DNA from: Chryseobacterium sp. SN22
GTDB lineage: Bacteria; Bacteroidota; Bacteroidia; Flavobacteriales; Weeksellaceae
Length of the DNA stretch: 64,000 bases
Assembly (NCBI RefSeq): GCF_008329705.1
Contig: NZ_VTSX01000001.1
Location: 62,001 to 126,000, forward strand
Reading direction: 5' to 3'
Shown: piece by piece, positions 25,844 through 35,227 of the stretch
How the letters are laid out: each line of letters opens with the position of its first letter
How positions within the stretch are numbered: the stretch's first letter is position 1
The notes under the pieces: model-generated
What the model saw: the letters and a program-made list of their open reading frames with translations, nothing else
Told to the model about the DNA's origin: nothing
The model's database searches: none
Translations under genes and position numbers: made by a program

Positions 25844-26575
25844 TTACTTTGTTGCTTTATAAATTGTGGCTATACCCAAACTTAGTTTTTTATATTCAAC
25901 TTTTTTAAATCCTGTATCTAAAAGAATTTGTCTCATCTTTTCCCCGAAAGGAAAAGCGTTTACAGAATCCGGAAGGTATGTATATGCCCTATTATCTTTG
26001 GAAACCAGTCTGCCGATGGCAGGTAAAATGTTTTTGAAATAAAACATATACAATGGCCCCATAACCCCTTCAACTTTTGAAAACTCGAGGATGTAAACAC
26101 TCTTGTTATCTTTAACTACTCTTCTCAACTCTGCCAAACCTTTGGTAAGGTTTTCAAAATTCCTTACTCCAAATGCAACGGATACGGCATCGAATCTATT
26201 GTCCTCATAAGGTAAATTCTCTGCATCCCCTTTTTGCATGGAAATTTTGCCGTCTAAATTAAGTTTTTTTATTTTAATAACGCCAACATTTAACATTTGT
26301 TGCGATAAATCCAAACCAATCACTCTGGAGCCCGTTCCCTTTTCAATGGCGATGGCCAGATCTCCTGTTCCGGTAGCCACATCCAGCACTTCCTGAGGCT
26401 GATCCTTTTTCATCCACTTCACCAATGTGTTTCTCCATAAAACATCAATTTTCAGGGAGAGCACACGATTCAGAACATCGTACTTCGGTGCAATATTGTC
26501 GAACATATCCTCTACCTGACTCTTCTTGGTAGCGTCAGAATTGTAGGGTGTAATTTTGGTAATATCTTTTGTCAA
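25844..26575 (-). CDS. menG: Demethylmenaquinone methyltransferase (UbiE/MenG)
   Basis: The enzyme performs the last step of menaquinone synthesis, the SAM-dependent C-methylation of demethylmenaquinone. The 243-residue protein has the UbiE signature: MFDNIAPKYDVLNRVLSL near the N-terminus, the SAM-binding VLDVATGTGDLAI, and SVAFGVRNFENL. It starts three bases after the preceding gene and ends four bases before porT, so the three genes form one operon. Menaquinone is the quinol expected for the cytochrome bd oxidase encoded in this window. Confidence 0.95.
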   Translation of the reverse strand: MTKDITKITPYNSDATKKSQVEDMFDNIAPKYDVLNRVLSLKIDVLWRNTLVKWMKKDQPQEVLDVATGTGDLAIAIEKGTGSRVIGLDLSQQMLNVGVIKIKKLNLDGKISMQKGDAENLPYEDNRFDAVSVAFGVRNFENLTKGLAELRRVVKDNKSVYILEFSKVEGVMGPLYMFYFKNILPAIGRLVSKDNRAYTYLPDSVNAFPFGEKMRQILLDTGFKKVEYKKLSLGIATIYKATK

Positions 26576-26578
26576 AAC

Positions 26579-27148
26579 TTAAAACTTGTAATATTCTTTA
26601 TAATAATTGAGGTAATCCTGTTTTCTGAAGATCTTCGATCTGGATTCTACCTGCTGGATATTTTTAATGAGTTTATCGTAATCCTCATCCACATTGTAGT
26701 AGAAGTCATCCGTGTACAGTTTGCTGAAACGTCTTGCGCCTCCGTAATACGGTTTTCCGTCGATAATGGTTTTATCCAGTGCCAAAAGTAAGGAATCTTT
26801 CTTCAGGTTGTATCCGTAATACTGATCATTGATATAATAATCCTGATGGGCGATATTGATCAGCCCGCGGACTTTACTCACTTCAAAAGCGGAATCAAAA
26901 AGAAGCTTTTTATTCCGGTCGAAAACTTTTATGGAGTTTTTCCCTTTATCCAGATCTATGGGAACCGTCTGGCCGCCGGCAATAATCCCTTCGGATCCGT
27001 TGTTTATTTTATAGTAAAATGTATCGGGTGTAGGATTGTCTACTACGTAATAGTTCTTTTTGGCCAAAAAAAGGAAGTAGATCCCAAAGGCAACGATAAA
27101 CGCCACAACTGCAATAAGTAAGCCTTTTAAGGACGGATTATTTTTCAT
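26579..27148 (-). CDS. Single-pass membrane protein of unknown function, first gene of the menG-porT operon
   Basis: The 189-residue protein has one N-terminal membrane helix (LKGLLIAVVAFIVAFGIYFLFL). The Tyr-rich periplasmic region has no known domain. Segments such as DTFYYKINNGSEGIIAGGQTV suggest a small beta domain. Its tight spacing with menG and porT suggests a related envelope role, but nothing in the sequence defines it. Confidence 0.75.
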   Translation of the reverse strand: MKNNPSLKGLLIAVVAFIVAFGIYFLFLAKKNYYVVDNPTPDTFYYKINNGSEGIIAGGQTVPIDLDKGKNSIKVFDRNKKLLFDSAFEVSKVRGLINIAHQDYYINDQYYGYNLKKDSLLLALDKTIIDGKPYYGGARRFSKLYTDDFYYNVDEDYDKLIKNIQQVESRSKIFRKQDYLNYYKEYYKF

Positions 27149-27216
27149 AGGATTGTAAAGTACAATTTCTGCAAATTTAATAATATTTTTAATTCTCCGT
27201 TATTAATATTAATTAT

Positions 27217-27224
27217 TAACTTTG
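27217..27224 (+). promoter_or_regulatory. -7 promoter element of the KAS III gene
   Basis: TAACTTTG matches the TAnnTTTG consensus and lies 25 bases before the ATG at 27250. The -33 element is not clear. Confidence 0.5.
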
Positions 27225-27249
27225 CATCTTTAAAAAATCATTTAAACGA

Positions 27250-28317
27250 ATGCCGAATACGATCATCATTGGTTCAGGATCTTACCTTCCCAGCAGAATT
27301 ATCGGGAGGGATTTTTTCTTAGATTCAGAGTTTTATACTGAAGACGGGGTAAAAATCGACAAACCTGCTGAAGAGACCATTGCAAAATTTGTAGAAATCA
27401 CGGAAATTGAGAACAGAAGGTTTATTGAAGACGACCTCTCCAACTCACAAATCGGTTACGAAGCTTCAAAAATAGCCATTGAAGACGCCGGCATCGATCA
27501 GGAAGAACTGGATTATATCATTTATGCGAGTAATTTCGGTGAAGTTACCGTAAACGGGTATGCAGACTTTATGCCGACCATGGCCGCAAGGGTAAAGAAT
27601 AAACTGGGTATCAAAAACAGGAAATGCGTTACCTACGATATGCTTTTCGGATGTCCGGGATGGGTGGAAGCGATGATTCTTGCTGATAACCTAATCAAAG
27701 CCAAAGTAGCCAAAACCGTTCTGGTAATCGGTGCTGAAACCTTAAGCCGGGTAACCGACCCGTACGACAGGAACCGGATGATCTTTGCAGACGGAGCGGG
27801 AGCGGTAGTCGTAAAAGCAACCGATGAAGAAAATGTAGGGATCATTGCCCATAATACCATCTGTGATAACGGAATCGAGCTGGATTACCTGGCCAATGGA
27901 CCGTCCATCAATAAAGAATCCGACCAGACCCGGCTGTTTGTAAGGATGCAGGGGAGAAAAATCTATGAGTACGCTCTGAAAAACGTTCCTGCAGCGATTA
28001 AAGAAACCATTGAGGATGCCGGTCTTTCTCTGGAAGACATCAACAAGGTCCTGATCCACCAGGCCAATGCCAAAATGGATTATGCGATGATCGAAAGACT
28101 TCACAAACTGTATAATGTGAAAGACTATGACCACGCCATTTCCCCGATGACGATCCAGGATTTCGGAAATTCATCCGTAGCAACGATTCCTACCATGTTT
28201 GATCTAATTATTAAAGGAAAAATGGAGGGTCAATCGTTTAAAGAAAAAGGTAACATCGTGATGACTTCGGTTGGTGCCGGAATGAACATCAATGCTATCG
28301 TTTACAGATTTCCTTAA
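27250..28317 (+). CDS. 3-oxoacyl-ACP synthase III family protein
   Basis: This 355-residue thiolase-fold enzyme has the FabH catalytic triad: Cys135 in LFGCPGW, His270 in LIHQANAKMD and Asn307 in FGNSSVA. It would condense an acyl-CoA starter with malonyl-ACP or a related unit. The divergent N-terminus and the C-terminal SVGAGMNINAIVYRF fit the broader KAS III group more than primary FabH. Its exact role, fatty acid start or a specialised lipid, is open. It stands alone, followed by a terminator. Confidence 0.88.
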   Translation: MPNTIIIGSGSYLPSRIIGRDFFLDSEFYTEDGVKIDKPAEETIAKFVEITEIENRRFIEDDLSNSQIGYEASKIAIEDAGIDQEELDYIIYASNFGEVTVNGYADFMPTMAARVKNKLGIKNRKCVTYDMLFGCPGWVEAMILADNLIKAKVAKTVLVIGAETLSRVTDPYDRNRMIFADGAGAVVVKATDEENVGIIAHNTICDNGIELDYLANGPSINKESDQTRLFVRMQGRKIYEYALKNVPAAIKETIEDAGLSLEDINKVLIHQANAKMDYAMIERLHKLYNVKDYDHAISPMTIQDFGNSSVATIPTMFDLIIKGKMEGQSFKEKGNIVMTSVGAGMNINAIVYRFP

Positions 28318-28341
28318 AAAATATATAATATAAAAAAATAG

Positions 28342-28377
28342 AAAGCACAAGGGAAATTATTCTTTGTGCTTTTTTTA
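28342..28377 (+). terminator. Terminator of the KAS III gene
   Basis: A stem of about nine bp (AAAGCACAA, 28342-28350, against TTGTGCTTT, 28364-28372) is followed by more T residues. It precedes the phosphoesterase ATG by about 10 bases. Confidence 0.75.
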
Positions 28378-28386
28378 AACCTGATT

Positions 28387-29592
28387 ATGCAGAGAAATTT
28401 TTTAATTATTGCAGCCGTCTTCCTGTTATTGGAAGTCTATATTTACCAGGCTATAAGAACTTTAACCGATAATTCGTGGATTAAAATCGGATACGGAATC
28501 GTTTCTTTAGCGATCTACGGATTCTTCGCGTACGAAATGGCTCATTTCAATAAAGGTGAAAGAAGCATGATGCGCGCGCAGATCATGATTTCCGTCTTCC
28601 TGGTCTTCATCCTTCCTAAAATTTTCATCGTTCTGTTTTTGCTGATTGATGACATCTTCAGAACCGGAAGTTACCTGATCGGACTAACGCGATCTTCTGA
28701 GAATTTTTTCCCTGAAAGAAGAAAATTCCTAAGCTTATTGGGATTAGGCCTGGGCGGTGTGCTTTCCGCGCTTTTCATCGACGGAATTACGTTCGGGAAG
28801 TACCGGCATAAAGTAAGAAGAGTCAGAATCAATTTTGCTAACCTTCCGAAAAGTTTTAGAGGTTATAAAATCATACAGATTTCAGATGTGCACAGCGGAA
28901 GCTTTTCAGATCCAAGCAAACTGGAACATGCCATTCACCTGATCAACGAACAGAACCCCGATCTTGTATTATTTACCGGAGACATGGTAAATAACGTGGC
29001 GGATGAATTCAAGCCTTTTATCCCGCTGTTTTCAAAGATCAAAGCGAAAGACGGGAAATTTGCCGTTTTAGGGAACCACGATTATGCAGATTATGTAACC
29101 TGGGCTTCCCTGGATGCCAAAAAGAAAAACCTGGACACGCTGATCGATTACGAAAGACAGGCCGGCTTTGATATGCTTCGCAATGAACACCGGATTATTG
29201 AGAAAAACGGTGAGAAAATATATATTCTGGGGGTTGAAAACTGGGGACTGAAACCTTTCCCGCAATTCGGCAGACTGGACGATGCCCTGAAAGATGTGCC
29301 CGAATCGGCAGTAAAGATCCTGATGAGCCATGACCCTACCCATTTTGATTACGTCGTAAAAAAACATCCTGGAAATGTACATCTGACGCTTTCCGGACAT
29401 ACACACGGCATGCAGTTCGGCCTGGATCTGAAAAATATCAAGTGGTCACCGGTCCAGTATAGATATCCGAAGTGGGCAGATCTGTATGAAAGCGAAGGCA
29501 AAATGCTGTATGTGAACAGAGGTTTCGGTGTTTTGGGCTATCCCGGAAGAGTGGGTGTCCTGCCGGAAATCACGCTGTTTGAATTGGCGTAA
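28387..29592 (+). CDS. Membrane-anchored metallophosphoesterase
   Basis: The 401-residue protein has four or so N-terminal membrane segments (up to about residue 135). A calcineurin-like phosphoesterase domain follows with all metal-binding motifs: QISDVHSGS, FTGDMVNN, LGNHDY, the later MSHDP and SGHTHGMQFG. It resembles the YkuE/YaeI type of phospholipid-associated phosphoesterases. I used the ATG at 28387; an in-frame GTG at 28366 lies inside the preceding terminator. The substrate is unknown. Confidence 0.88.
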   Translation: MQRNFLIIAAVFLLLEVYIYQAIRTLTDNSWIKIGYGIVSLAIYGFFAYEMAHFNKGERSMMRAQIMISVFLVFILPKIFIVLFLLIDDIFRTGSYLIGLTRSSENFFPERRKFLSLLGLGLGGVLSALFIDGITFGKYRHKVRRVRINFANLPKSFRGYKIIQISDVHSGSFSDPSKLEHAIHLINEQNPDLVLFTGDMVNNVADEFKPFIPLFSKIKAKDGKFAVLGNHDYADYVTWASLDAKKKNLDTLIDYERQAGFDMLRNEHRIIEKNGEKIYILGVENWGLKPFPQFGRLDDALKDVPESAVKILMSHDPTHFDYVVKKHPGNVHLTLSGHTHGMQFGLDLKNIKWSPVQYRYPKWADLYESEGKMLYVNRGFGVLGYPGRVGVLPEITLFELA

Positions 29593-29674
29593 CACATTCA
29601 GATTTAAATTTTAAGATTCGGGGTTTAAGGTTGCTCATTATGTATAACTTTAAATCCTGAATTTGAATTTTGAA

Positions 29675-30427
29675 TTAAAAAATATAATCTTTCATTCTTG
29701 CAGTAGCCATTTCGTTCTCATCGATCCAGCACAGAAGCTTATCGAGCTTGTCTTCGATCTTCTTCCCTGAATTCCACTTTCTGTACAGAGGAATGTCAAA
29801 ACGGTATTTGCTGAAGTCGGTAAACTGCCAGGAATTAAGATAAATCAATACGAAATCATCTTTCTTCAGGGTTTCAAATACCATATTCTTATAATACTTC
29901 ATCGGCAGTACCTGAAATACAAAATCGTTGTACGGCAGCTGACTGTATGGGGAAATGCTTTCCGGGACAATGCTTAATCCGTTCTCTTCAACGATTTCCG
30001 TATTGCGTTTCAGGCGTTTGAAAGGAAAAAGGATATCGGCATGATCGATATTAGAAATGTAACCAAAACCCAGCATCTTCAGTTCTTCCTGTGGCAGCTT
30101 ATGGTCTTTCTGCCGGATTCCCTTAATCTGTTTTTCCAGTAATTCCTCGGTCCGTTTTTTTGCTTCTTCGATTTCCTGAAGCGTGGAATTTTTATTGTAA
30201 AAAGCAATTTCATGCCCTTTGGATGAAATTGCTTTTATAAGATTATCTAATTTTTCAGCAATGGAAACTTCAATAAAAAAGCTTGCCTTTACATCATGAA
30301 TATCTAAAATCCTGAGAATAGCTTTGGTATTGGCCGTGGTAACCTGAGTCCTTTCTTCACCGGAAATATCAGCATTTTTCTTTGTACATGCTTCAATATT
30401 CTCAACGTTAAAAGTAAATAATACCAT
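29675..30427 (-). CDS. Polysaccharide deacetylase-like protein with degenerate active site
   Basis: The 250-residue protein keeps the NodB-fold outline: LFTFNVEN at the N-terminus, ASFFIEVSIAEKL, and SKGHEIAFYNKN. In active deacetylases these are TF-D-[DV], SFF.., and GHE[IV].xHxxxH. Here the catalytic or metal-binding Asp is Asn, and the two metal His of the third motif are absent. It may be a non-catalytic family member or bind carbohydrate only. It is encoded alone on the minus strand next to the threonine dehydrogenase gene, with about 85 bases between. Confidence 0.7.
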   Translation of the reverse strand: MVLFTFNVENIEACTKKNADISGEERTQVTTANTKAILRILDIHDVKASFFIEVSIAEKLDNLIKAISSKGHEIAFYNKNSTLQEIEEAKKRTEELLEKQIKGIRQKDHKLPQEELKMLGFGYISNIDHADILFPFKRLKRNTEIVEENGLSIVPESISPYSQLPYNDFVFQVLPMKYYKNMVFETLKKDDFVLIYLNSWQFTDFSKYRFDIPLYRKWNSGKKIEDKLDKLLCWIDENEMATARMKDYIF

Positions 30428-30511
30428 TAAATTAAATTTTAGATAAATTAGATAGCAAGTTATGTATCAGATGTTAAAATAGATTTTATTTAAAGTTAAA
30501 CTTAATACAAT

Positions 30512-31477
30512 TTAACCTTTGCTTAATTTTACTTTAAGATTGCTGATCATGTCTTTTGTCATTTCAGAAATCCCGAAACTGTAGGTAAGTCCCCAGTCTT
30601 TTTTAGCAACTGAATCATCAATGGAAGCCGGCCACGAATCGGCGATGGCCTGTCTGAAATCCGGCTTGTAATCGATCTCGAATTCCGGAATCTCCTTCTT
30701 GATTTCTTCTGCCAATTCTTTTGGGGTAAAGGACATACCACCCAAATTATACGATGAACGTACCGTCAGGTTTTCTTTCGGGGCGTCCATTAACTGTAAG
30801 GTGGCATCAATGGCATCATCCATATACAGCATCGGCATTCCGGTGTTTTCGGAAATAAAGCTTGTATATTTTCCTTCTTCGATGGCTTCGTAGAAAATTT
30901 CCACGGCATAATCGGTAGTTCCTCCGCCAGCCGGTGTTTTCCATGAAATCAGTCCCGGATAACGGATGCTTCTTACGTCTACCCCATGCTTGTCAAAATA
31001 ATATTCGCACCACTTCTCACCTGCCATTTTAGAAATCCCGTAAACGGTGGTAGGATTAAGGACCACATCCTGTCCTACATTTTCCTTAGGAATTCCTTTT
31101 CCGAATACTGCGATGGAGCTTGGCCAGAAGATCTTCCGGATCAGCCCTTCTTTAGCCATTTCGCAAAAATGAAGCAGGGGTTCCAGATTCAGTTTCCAGG
31201 CAAAAACAGGCTGCTTTTCTGAAGTACCCGACAATAATGAGGCCAAATGATACACTGTTGTAATCTCATAATCTTTTACGATCTGTCTTACCAGCTGGGT
31301 ATTGGTAACATCCATTCTTTCGTAATAGCCGGCAGCAGTAATTCCCTTCTGCCATCGGTCCAGCCCTGAAGCCACAACATTGTCTGCTCCGTAAATTTTA
31401 ACGAGTCGGTTGGTAAGCTCGGTGCCGATCTGTCCTAAAGCACCTGTAATCAGTATTCTTTCCGTGTGGGATTCCAT
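30512..31477 (-). CDS. L-threonine 3-dehydrogenase, NAD-dependent epimerase-like type
   Basis: This 321-residue short-chain (extended SDR) enzyme has the NAD-binding motif GALGQIGTELTNRL at its N-terminus and the catalytic Tyr-Lys in VYGISKMAGEKW. It also has the RYPGLISW block typical of epimerase-type threonine dehydrogenases, which oxidise L-threonine to 2-amino-3-ketobutyrate. A -7-like element (TATTTTTG on the minus strand, 31504-31511) lies upstream. Threonine as substrate is assigned by family resemblance. Confidence 0.82.
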   Translation of the reverse strand: MESHTERILITGALGQIGTELTNRLVKIYGADNVVASGLDRWQKGITAAGYYERMDVTNTQLVRQIVKDYEITTVYHLASLLSGTSEKQPVFAWKLNLEPLLHFCEMAKEGLIRKIFWPSSIAVFGKGIPKENVGQDVVLNPTTVYGISKMAGEKWCEYYFDKHGVDVRSIRYPGLISWKTPAGGGTTDYAVEIFYEAIEEGKYTSFISENTGMPMLYMDDAIDATLQLMDAPKENLTVRSSYNLGGMSFTPKELAEEIKKEIPEFEIDYKPDFRQAIADSWPASIDDSVAKKDWGLTYSFGISEMTKDMISNLKVKLSKG

Positions 31478-31567
31478 TTTAATTATATTAAGTTGATCAA
31501 AAACAAAAATAGATATTTTAAGCCCTATCTTAAAACAAAATTGTAATTTAGGTTACAAAATCTGCAA

Positions 31568-33253
31568 ATGCAAAAGATCTTCTTTTCAATTATTCTGTTT
31601 TCTGCCACATTATCAGCACAATATACCGACATCAGCATTATAAAGGAAGTGAAGGTAAAGAACAGAGGCGTCGTAGTTTCTGCGCATCCGCTGGCCAGTG
31701 AAGCCGGGGCAAAAATCCTGAAATCGGGAGGAAACGCTTATGACGCAGTTGTTGCCACACAATATGCGTTGGCGGTAGTTTATCCGCAGGCCGGAAATAT
31801 CGGCGGCGGCGGATTCTTGGTTGGAGTAAAAAACACCGGTGAAAAATTCACCATCGATTACCGGGAAACGGCTCCACGGAAAGCAACGCATGATATGTAT
31901 GTCGATAAAAACGGAAAAGCCGATACGGATCTTTCACAGAACGGAAGACTGGCTGTCGGCATACCCGGAAGCGTGTCCGGATTTTTTGCCACCTCAAAAT
32001 ACGGCAGGCTTCCGATGAGCCAGCTGATTCAGCCGGCCATTGACCTTGCTGAAAAAGGCTTTGCCGTTACCCAACAGGAAGCAGCTCTTCTAAACTCTAA
32101 CAAAGCCCATTTTCAGAAGTATAATTCGTCTACAAATGCCTTTATAAAAACAGCTCCCTGGAAAGCAGGCGATATCCTGGTACAGAAAGAGCTGGCCGAA
32201 ACCCTGAAATTAATTCAGAAAGATGGCCTTAAAGGTTTTTATCAGGGCAAAACCGCGGAACTCCTAGTAGCGGAAATGAAAAGAGGAAACGGCATTATTA
32301 CCCTGGAAGATCTGAAGAACTATAAAGCAGCGGAAAGAAAAGCCCTGGAGTTCGACTATAAAGGAAGCCGTATCGTTTCGATGCCTTTGCCTTCCAGCGG
32401 CGGAATCCTGCTGGCCCAGATGCTGAAAATGGCAAGCTTCGAAAATCTGGAAAAATACCAGCAGAACGATACAAAGGCAGTACAGATTATGGTGGAAGCT
32501 GAAAGAAGAGCGTTTGCCGACCGGGCCGAATATATGGGTGATCCGGATTTTATCCGGGATAAAACTTTATACCTGATTTCCGATGAGTACCTGAAAAACC
32601 GGTGGAAAAGCTTCAGCTTTGATAAAGCTACCCCAAGCTCTGAAGTAGGGAAAATAGTTATTCAGCCCAAAGAATCTATGGAGACGACCCACATTTCCGT
32701 GATCGACAAAGAAGGAAATGCTGCTGCAGTTACTACTACCCTAAACGGTTTATACGGTAGCAAAGTAGTGGTTTCCGGCGCCGGATTTTTTCTGAATAAC
32801 GAAATGGATGATTTCTCGGTTAAACCCGGTGTTCCGAATATGTTCGGTGCGGTAGGCGGTGAAGCCAATTCCATTCAGCCGAACAAGAGAATGCTGTCAT
32901 CCATGACGCCTACCATCGTCCTCAAAAACGGGAAACCGTACATGGTGGTCGGAACCCCGGGAGGTACAACCATTCCGACCTCCGTGTACCAGTCGGTTGT
33001 GGATGTTATCGATTTTAGATTAAATGCAAATATCTCCGTTAACGCTCCAAAATTTCATCACCAATGGCTTCCTGAAACCGTTGCTTTTGAGAAGAATTTC
33101 CCTGAAAGCACGATTATGGAATTGGAAAAACTGGGCTACAAAACCGAAAGGTGGAACCAGATTGGAAGAACGGAAATGATTCTGCTGGATGACAACGGGA
33201 ATATCCATGCCGTAGCAGACGGCCGCGGTGATGATTCGGTAGCCGTGGAATGA
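31568..33253 (+). CDS. ggt: Gamma-glutamyltransferase
   Basis: Ggt hydrolyses glutathione and gamma-glutamyl compounds in the periplasm. The 561-residue precursor has a signal peptide ending at LSAQ. The Ntn-hydrolase maturation site has the catalytic Thr374 in METTHISVID, which splits it into large and small subunits by autoproteolysis. Other conserved elements are GGNAYDAVVA, GNIGGGGFLVG, RETAPRKA, LPSSGGILLAQML and GTPGGTTIPTSV. It is monocistronic. Confidence 0.96.
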   Translation: MQKIFFSIILFSATLSAQYTDISIIKEVKVKNRGVVVSAHPLASEAGAKILKSGGNAYDAVVATQYALAVVYPQAGNIGGGGFLVGVKNTGEKFTIDYRETAPRKATHDMYVDKNGKADTDLSQNGRLAVGIPGSVSGFFATSKYGRLPMSQLIQPAIDLAEKGFAVTQQEAALLNSNKAHFQKYNSSTNAFIKTAPWKAGDILVQKELAETLKLIQKDGLKGFYQGKTAELLVAEMKRGNGIITLEDLKNYKAAERKALEFDYKGSRIVSMPLPSSGGILLAQMLKMASFENLEKYQQNDTKAVQIMVEAERRAFADRAEYMGDPDFIRDKTLYLISDEYLKNRWKSFSFDKATPSSEVGKIVIQPKESMETTHISVIDKEGNAAAVTTTLNGLYGSKVVVSGAGFFLNNEMDDFSVKPGVPNMFGAVGGEANSIQPNKRMLSSMTPTIVLKNGKPYMVVGTPGGTTIPTSVYQSVVDVIDFRLNANISVNAPKFHHQWLPETVAFEKNFPESTIMELEKLGYKTERWNQIGRTEMILLDDNGNIHAVADGRGDDSVAVE

Positions 33254-33474
33254 TTGCTACTGATTTATCTTCAGTAATGCTATGTCATTTTAATTAAATT
33301 CAGCTTCCGGAGTAAAATCAATAATTTTTGAACTTTTGATCACCCAAGGTATCAGGCAGAGTGATTTTAATCCCTTCTTGCTGAGACCATACCTTTTTAC
33401 AGACTCAAATATTTCATGACTTTTATCATTAGTCCCGTAAATTTTCTTATTTTTCAGGATTAAATTCAGACTCA

Positions 33475-34755
33475 TTGAAAGCAAAAAAATTTTACGGGCA
33501 GCTCTATTTTCAGGTAATTGTGGCCATTGTAGCGGGTATTCTTCTCGGAAGATTTTATCCCGAACTGGGCGAAAAGATGAAGCCTTTGGGCGACGGGTTC
33601 ATCAAACTGGTCAAAATGATTATTGCCCCTGTGATTTTCATTACCCTTACTTTGGGAATTGCCCACATGACGGATCTTAAGAAAGTAGGCAGGATTGCTG
33701 TAAAGGCCATGATCTATTTTCTTACCTTTTCCACTTTGGCGCTGATTATCGGATTAGTCGTTGGAAATATCCTGCAGCCGGGACAGGGTTTAAACATCGA
33801 TCCGTCTACCCTTTCTGGCGACGTTTCACAATACCAACAGAAGGCTCATGAATCTACCCTGACAGGCTTCATCATGAATATTATCCCGGAAACCCTTTTT
33901 AGTCCGCTGGTCGGGGAAAATATACTCCAGGTGCTTTTGGTCGCTGTTTTAACGGGTGTTGCCTTGGTGCTGGCTCAGGAAAAAAGCCGTAAAGTAACGG
34001 AGTTCCTGCAGGACCTTTCCGCTCCGGTATTTAAAATCGTGCATATGCTGATGAAGCTGGCACCGATCGGAGCCTTCGGAGCAATGGCTTTTACCATCGG
34101 GAAATACGGGCTCCATTCTGTTTTAAACCTCATCTTTCTGGTTGGTACATTTTATGTCACCTCTGCTCTGTTTGTGGTTTTGATACTAGGCGCAGTGGCC
34201 TGGTACAACGGTTTCAGCATCTTCAAGCTGATGTATTATCTGAAGGAGGAATTGCTGCTGGTACTGGGAACCAGCTCTTCGGAGTCCGCTCTTCCGGGGA
34301 TGATGGAAAAGCTGGAAAAGGCAGGTTGTTCGAGAGCCATCGTCGGACTGGTAGTCCCGACCGGATATTCTTTTAACCTTGACGGCACCAATATTTATAT
34401 GACTTTAGCTTCCCTGTTCATTGCGCAGGCTTTAAATATTCACCTGCCGATCGAAAAACAGATCATGCTGCTTTTGGTCGCCATGCTGAGTTCCAAAGGA
34501 GCTGCCGGGGTTACCGGAGCAGGATTCGTCACCTTAGCTGCCACCCTGGCCGTCGTTCCCGAAATTCCAATTGCAGGCATGACCCTCATCCTTGGAATTG
34601 ATAAATTTATGAGTGAATGCCGCGCTTTAACGAACGTCATCGGAAATTCCGTAGCAACGGTTGTGGTCGCCAATTGGGAAAAGCAGCTGGATAAGGAGCA
34701 GCTGCAGTATTGCCTTAATAATCCTCATAAGATAGAGGAAAAGCTGGAGGTTTAA
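33475..34755 (+). CDS. dctA: C4-dicarboxylate:cation symporter (DctA type)
   Basis: This 426-residue inner-membrane protein of the dicarboxylate/amino acid:cation symporter family would take up succinate, fumarate or malate with protons or sodium. It shows the signatures [38 protein letters not shown] and [16 protein letters not shown]. The start is a TTG at 33475, which gives the standard N-terminus [18 protein letters not shown]; no ATG fits. It is transcribed in the same direction as ggt, about 220 bases downstream. Confidence 0.92.
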   Translation: MKAKKFYGQLYFQVIVAIVAGILLGRFYPELGEKMKPLGDGFIKLVKMIIAPVIFITLTLGIAHMTDLKKVGRIAVKAMIYFLTFSTLALIIGLVVGNILQPGQGLNIDPSTLSGDVSQYQQKAHESTLTGFIMNIIPETLFSPLVGENILQVLLVAVLTGVALVLAQEKSRKVTEFLQDLSAPVFKIVHMLMKLAPIGAFGAMAFTIGKYGLHSVLNLIFLVGTFYVTSALFVVLILGAVAWYNGFSIFKLMYYLKEELLLVLGTSSSESALPGMMEKLEKAGCSRAIVGLVVPTGYSFNLDGTNIYMTLASLFIAQALNIHLPIEKQIMLLLVAMLSSKGAAGVTGAGFVTLAATLAVVPEIPIAGMTLILGIDKFMSECRALTNVIGNSVATVVVANWEKQLDKEQLQYCLNNPHKIEEKLEV

Positions 34756-34769
34756 TTAATACTGTTGAA

Positions 34770-35225
34770 ATGATTCAATATACCAGGAAGCTGTTATACG
34801 TGACTTGTATCCTGCTTATGTCCTGTACACAAAACACCCGTAAGATAATGAAGGAAAACAATCCGGTGGTCTACTTTGAAATTCCTGTTACAGACCTGGA
34901 AAGGGCCCAGAAGTTTTACAGCCATGTATTCGGCTTCAGGTTTGAAAAAGAAATCATTGATGATTATGAAATGCTGCTGTTCCCGTTTGAAGAAACCAGC
35001 AGCGGGATTTCCGGGGCACTGGCTAAAGGCGACGTCTACCAGCCCTCTCAAAAGGGTATTATCCTTTATTTCAGGACTCAAGATATTGATCTCACATTAG
35101 AAAAAGTTCTGGAGAAAAGAGGAAAAATCCTTTATCCTAAAACCGTTAATGAAAAACATGGTTTTGCAGTCGCAGAATTTGAAGACAGCGAAGGAAACCG
35201 CATTGCCCTTCATCAGACCCTATAA
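34770..35225 (+). CDS. VOC (glyoxalase-fold) protein with a lipoprotein-like signal
   Basis: The C-terminal 125 residues form a single VOC domain: VVYFEIPVTDLERAQKFYSHVFGF at the start and EFEDSEGNRIALHQT at the end. The first 26 residues look like a lipoprotein signal with lipobox LLMSC, which is unusual for this normally cytoplasmic family. An internal ATG at 34848 (MKENNP) would give a conventional cytoplasmic VOC protein, so the start is uncertain. It follows dctA by 14 bases. Its substrate is unknown. Confidence 0.75.
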   Translation: MIQYTRKLLYVTCILLMSCTQNTRKIMKENNPVVYFEIPVTDLERAQKFYSHVFGFRFEKEIIDDYEMLLFPFEETSSGISGALAKGDVYQPSQKGIILYFRTQDIDLTLEKVLEKRGKILYPKTVNEKHGFAVAEFEDSEGNRIALHQTL

Positions 35226-35227
35226 TC

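Noticed and set aside
33290..33484. Minus-strand frame of 64 codons between ggt and dctA
   Set aside because: It overlaps the dctA start on the opposite strand and shows no family pattern; I cannot separate it from chance.
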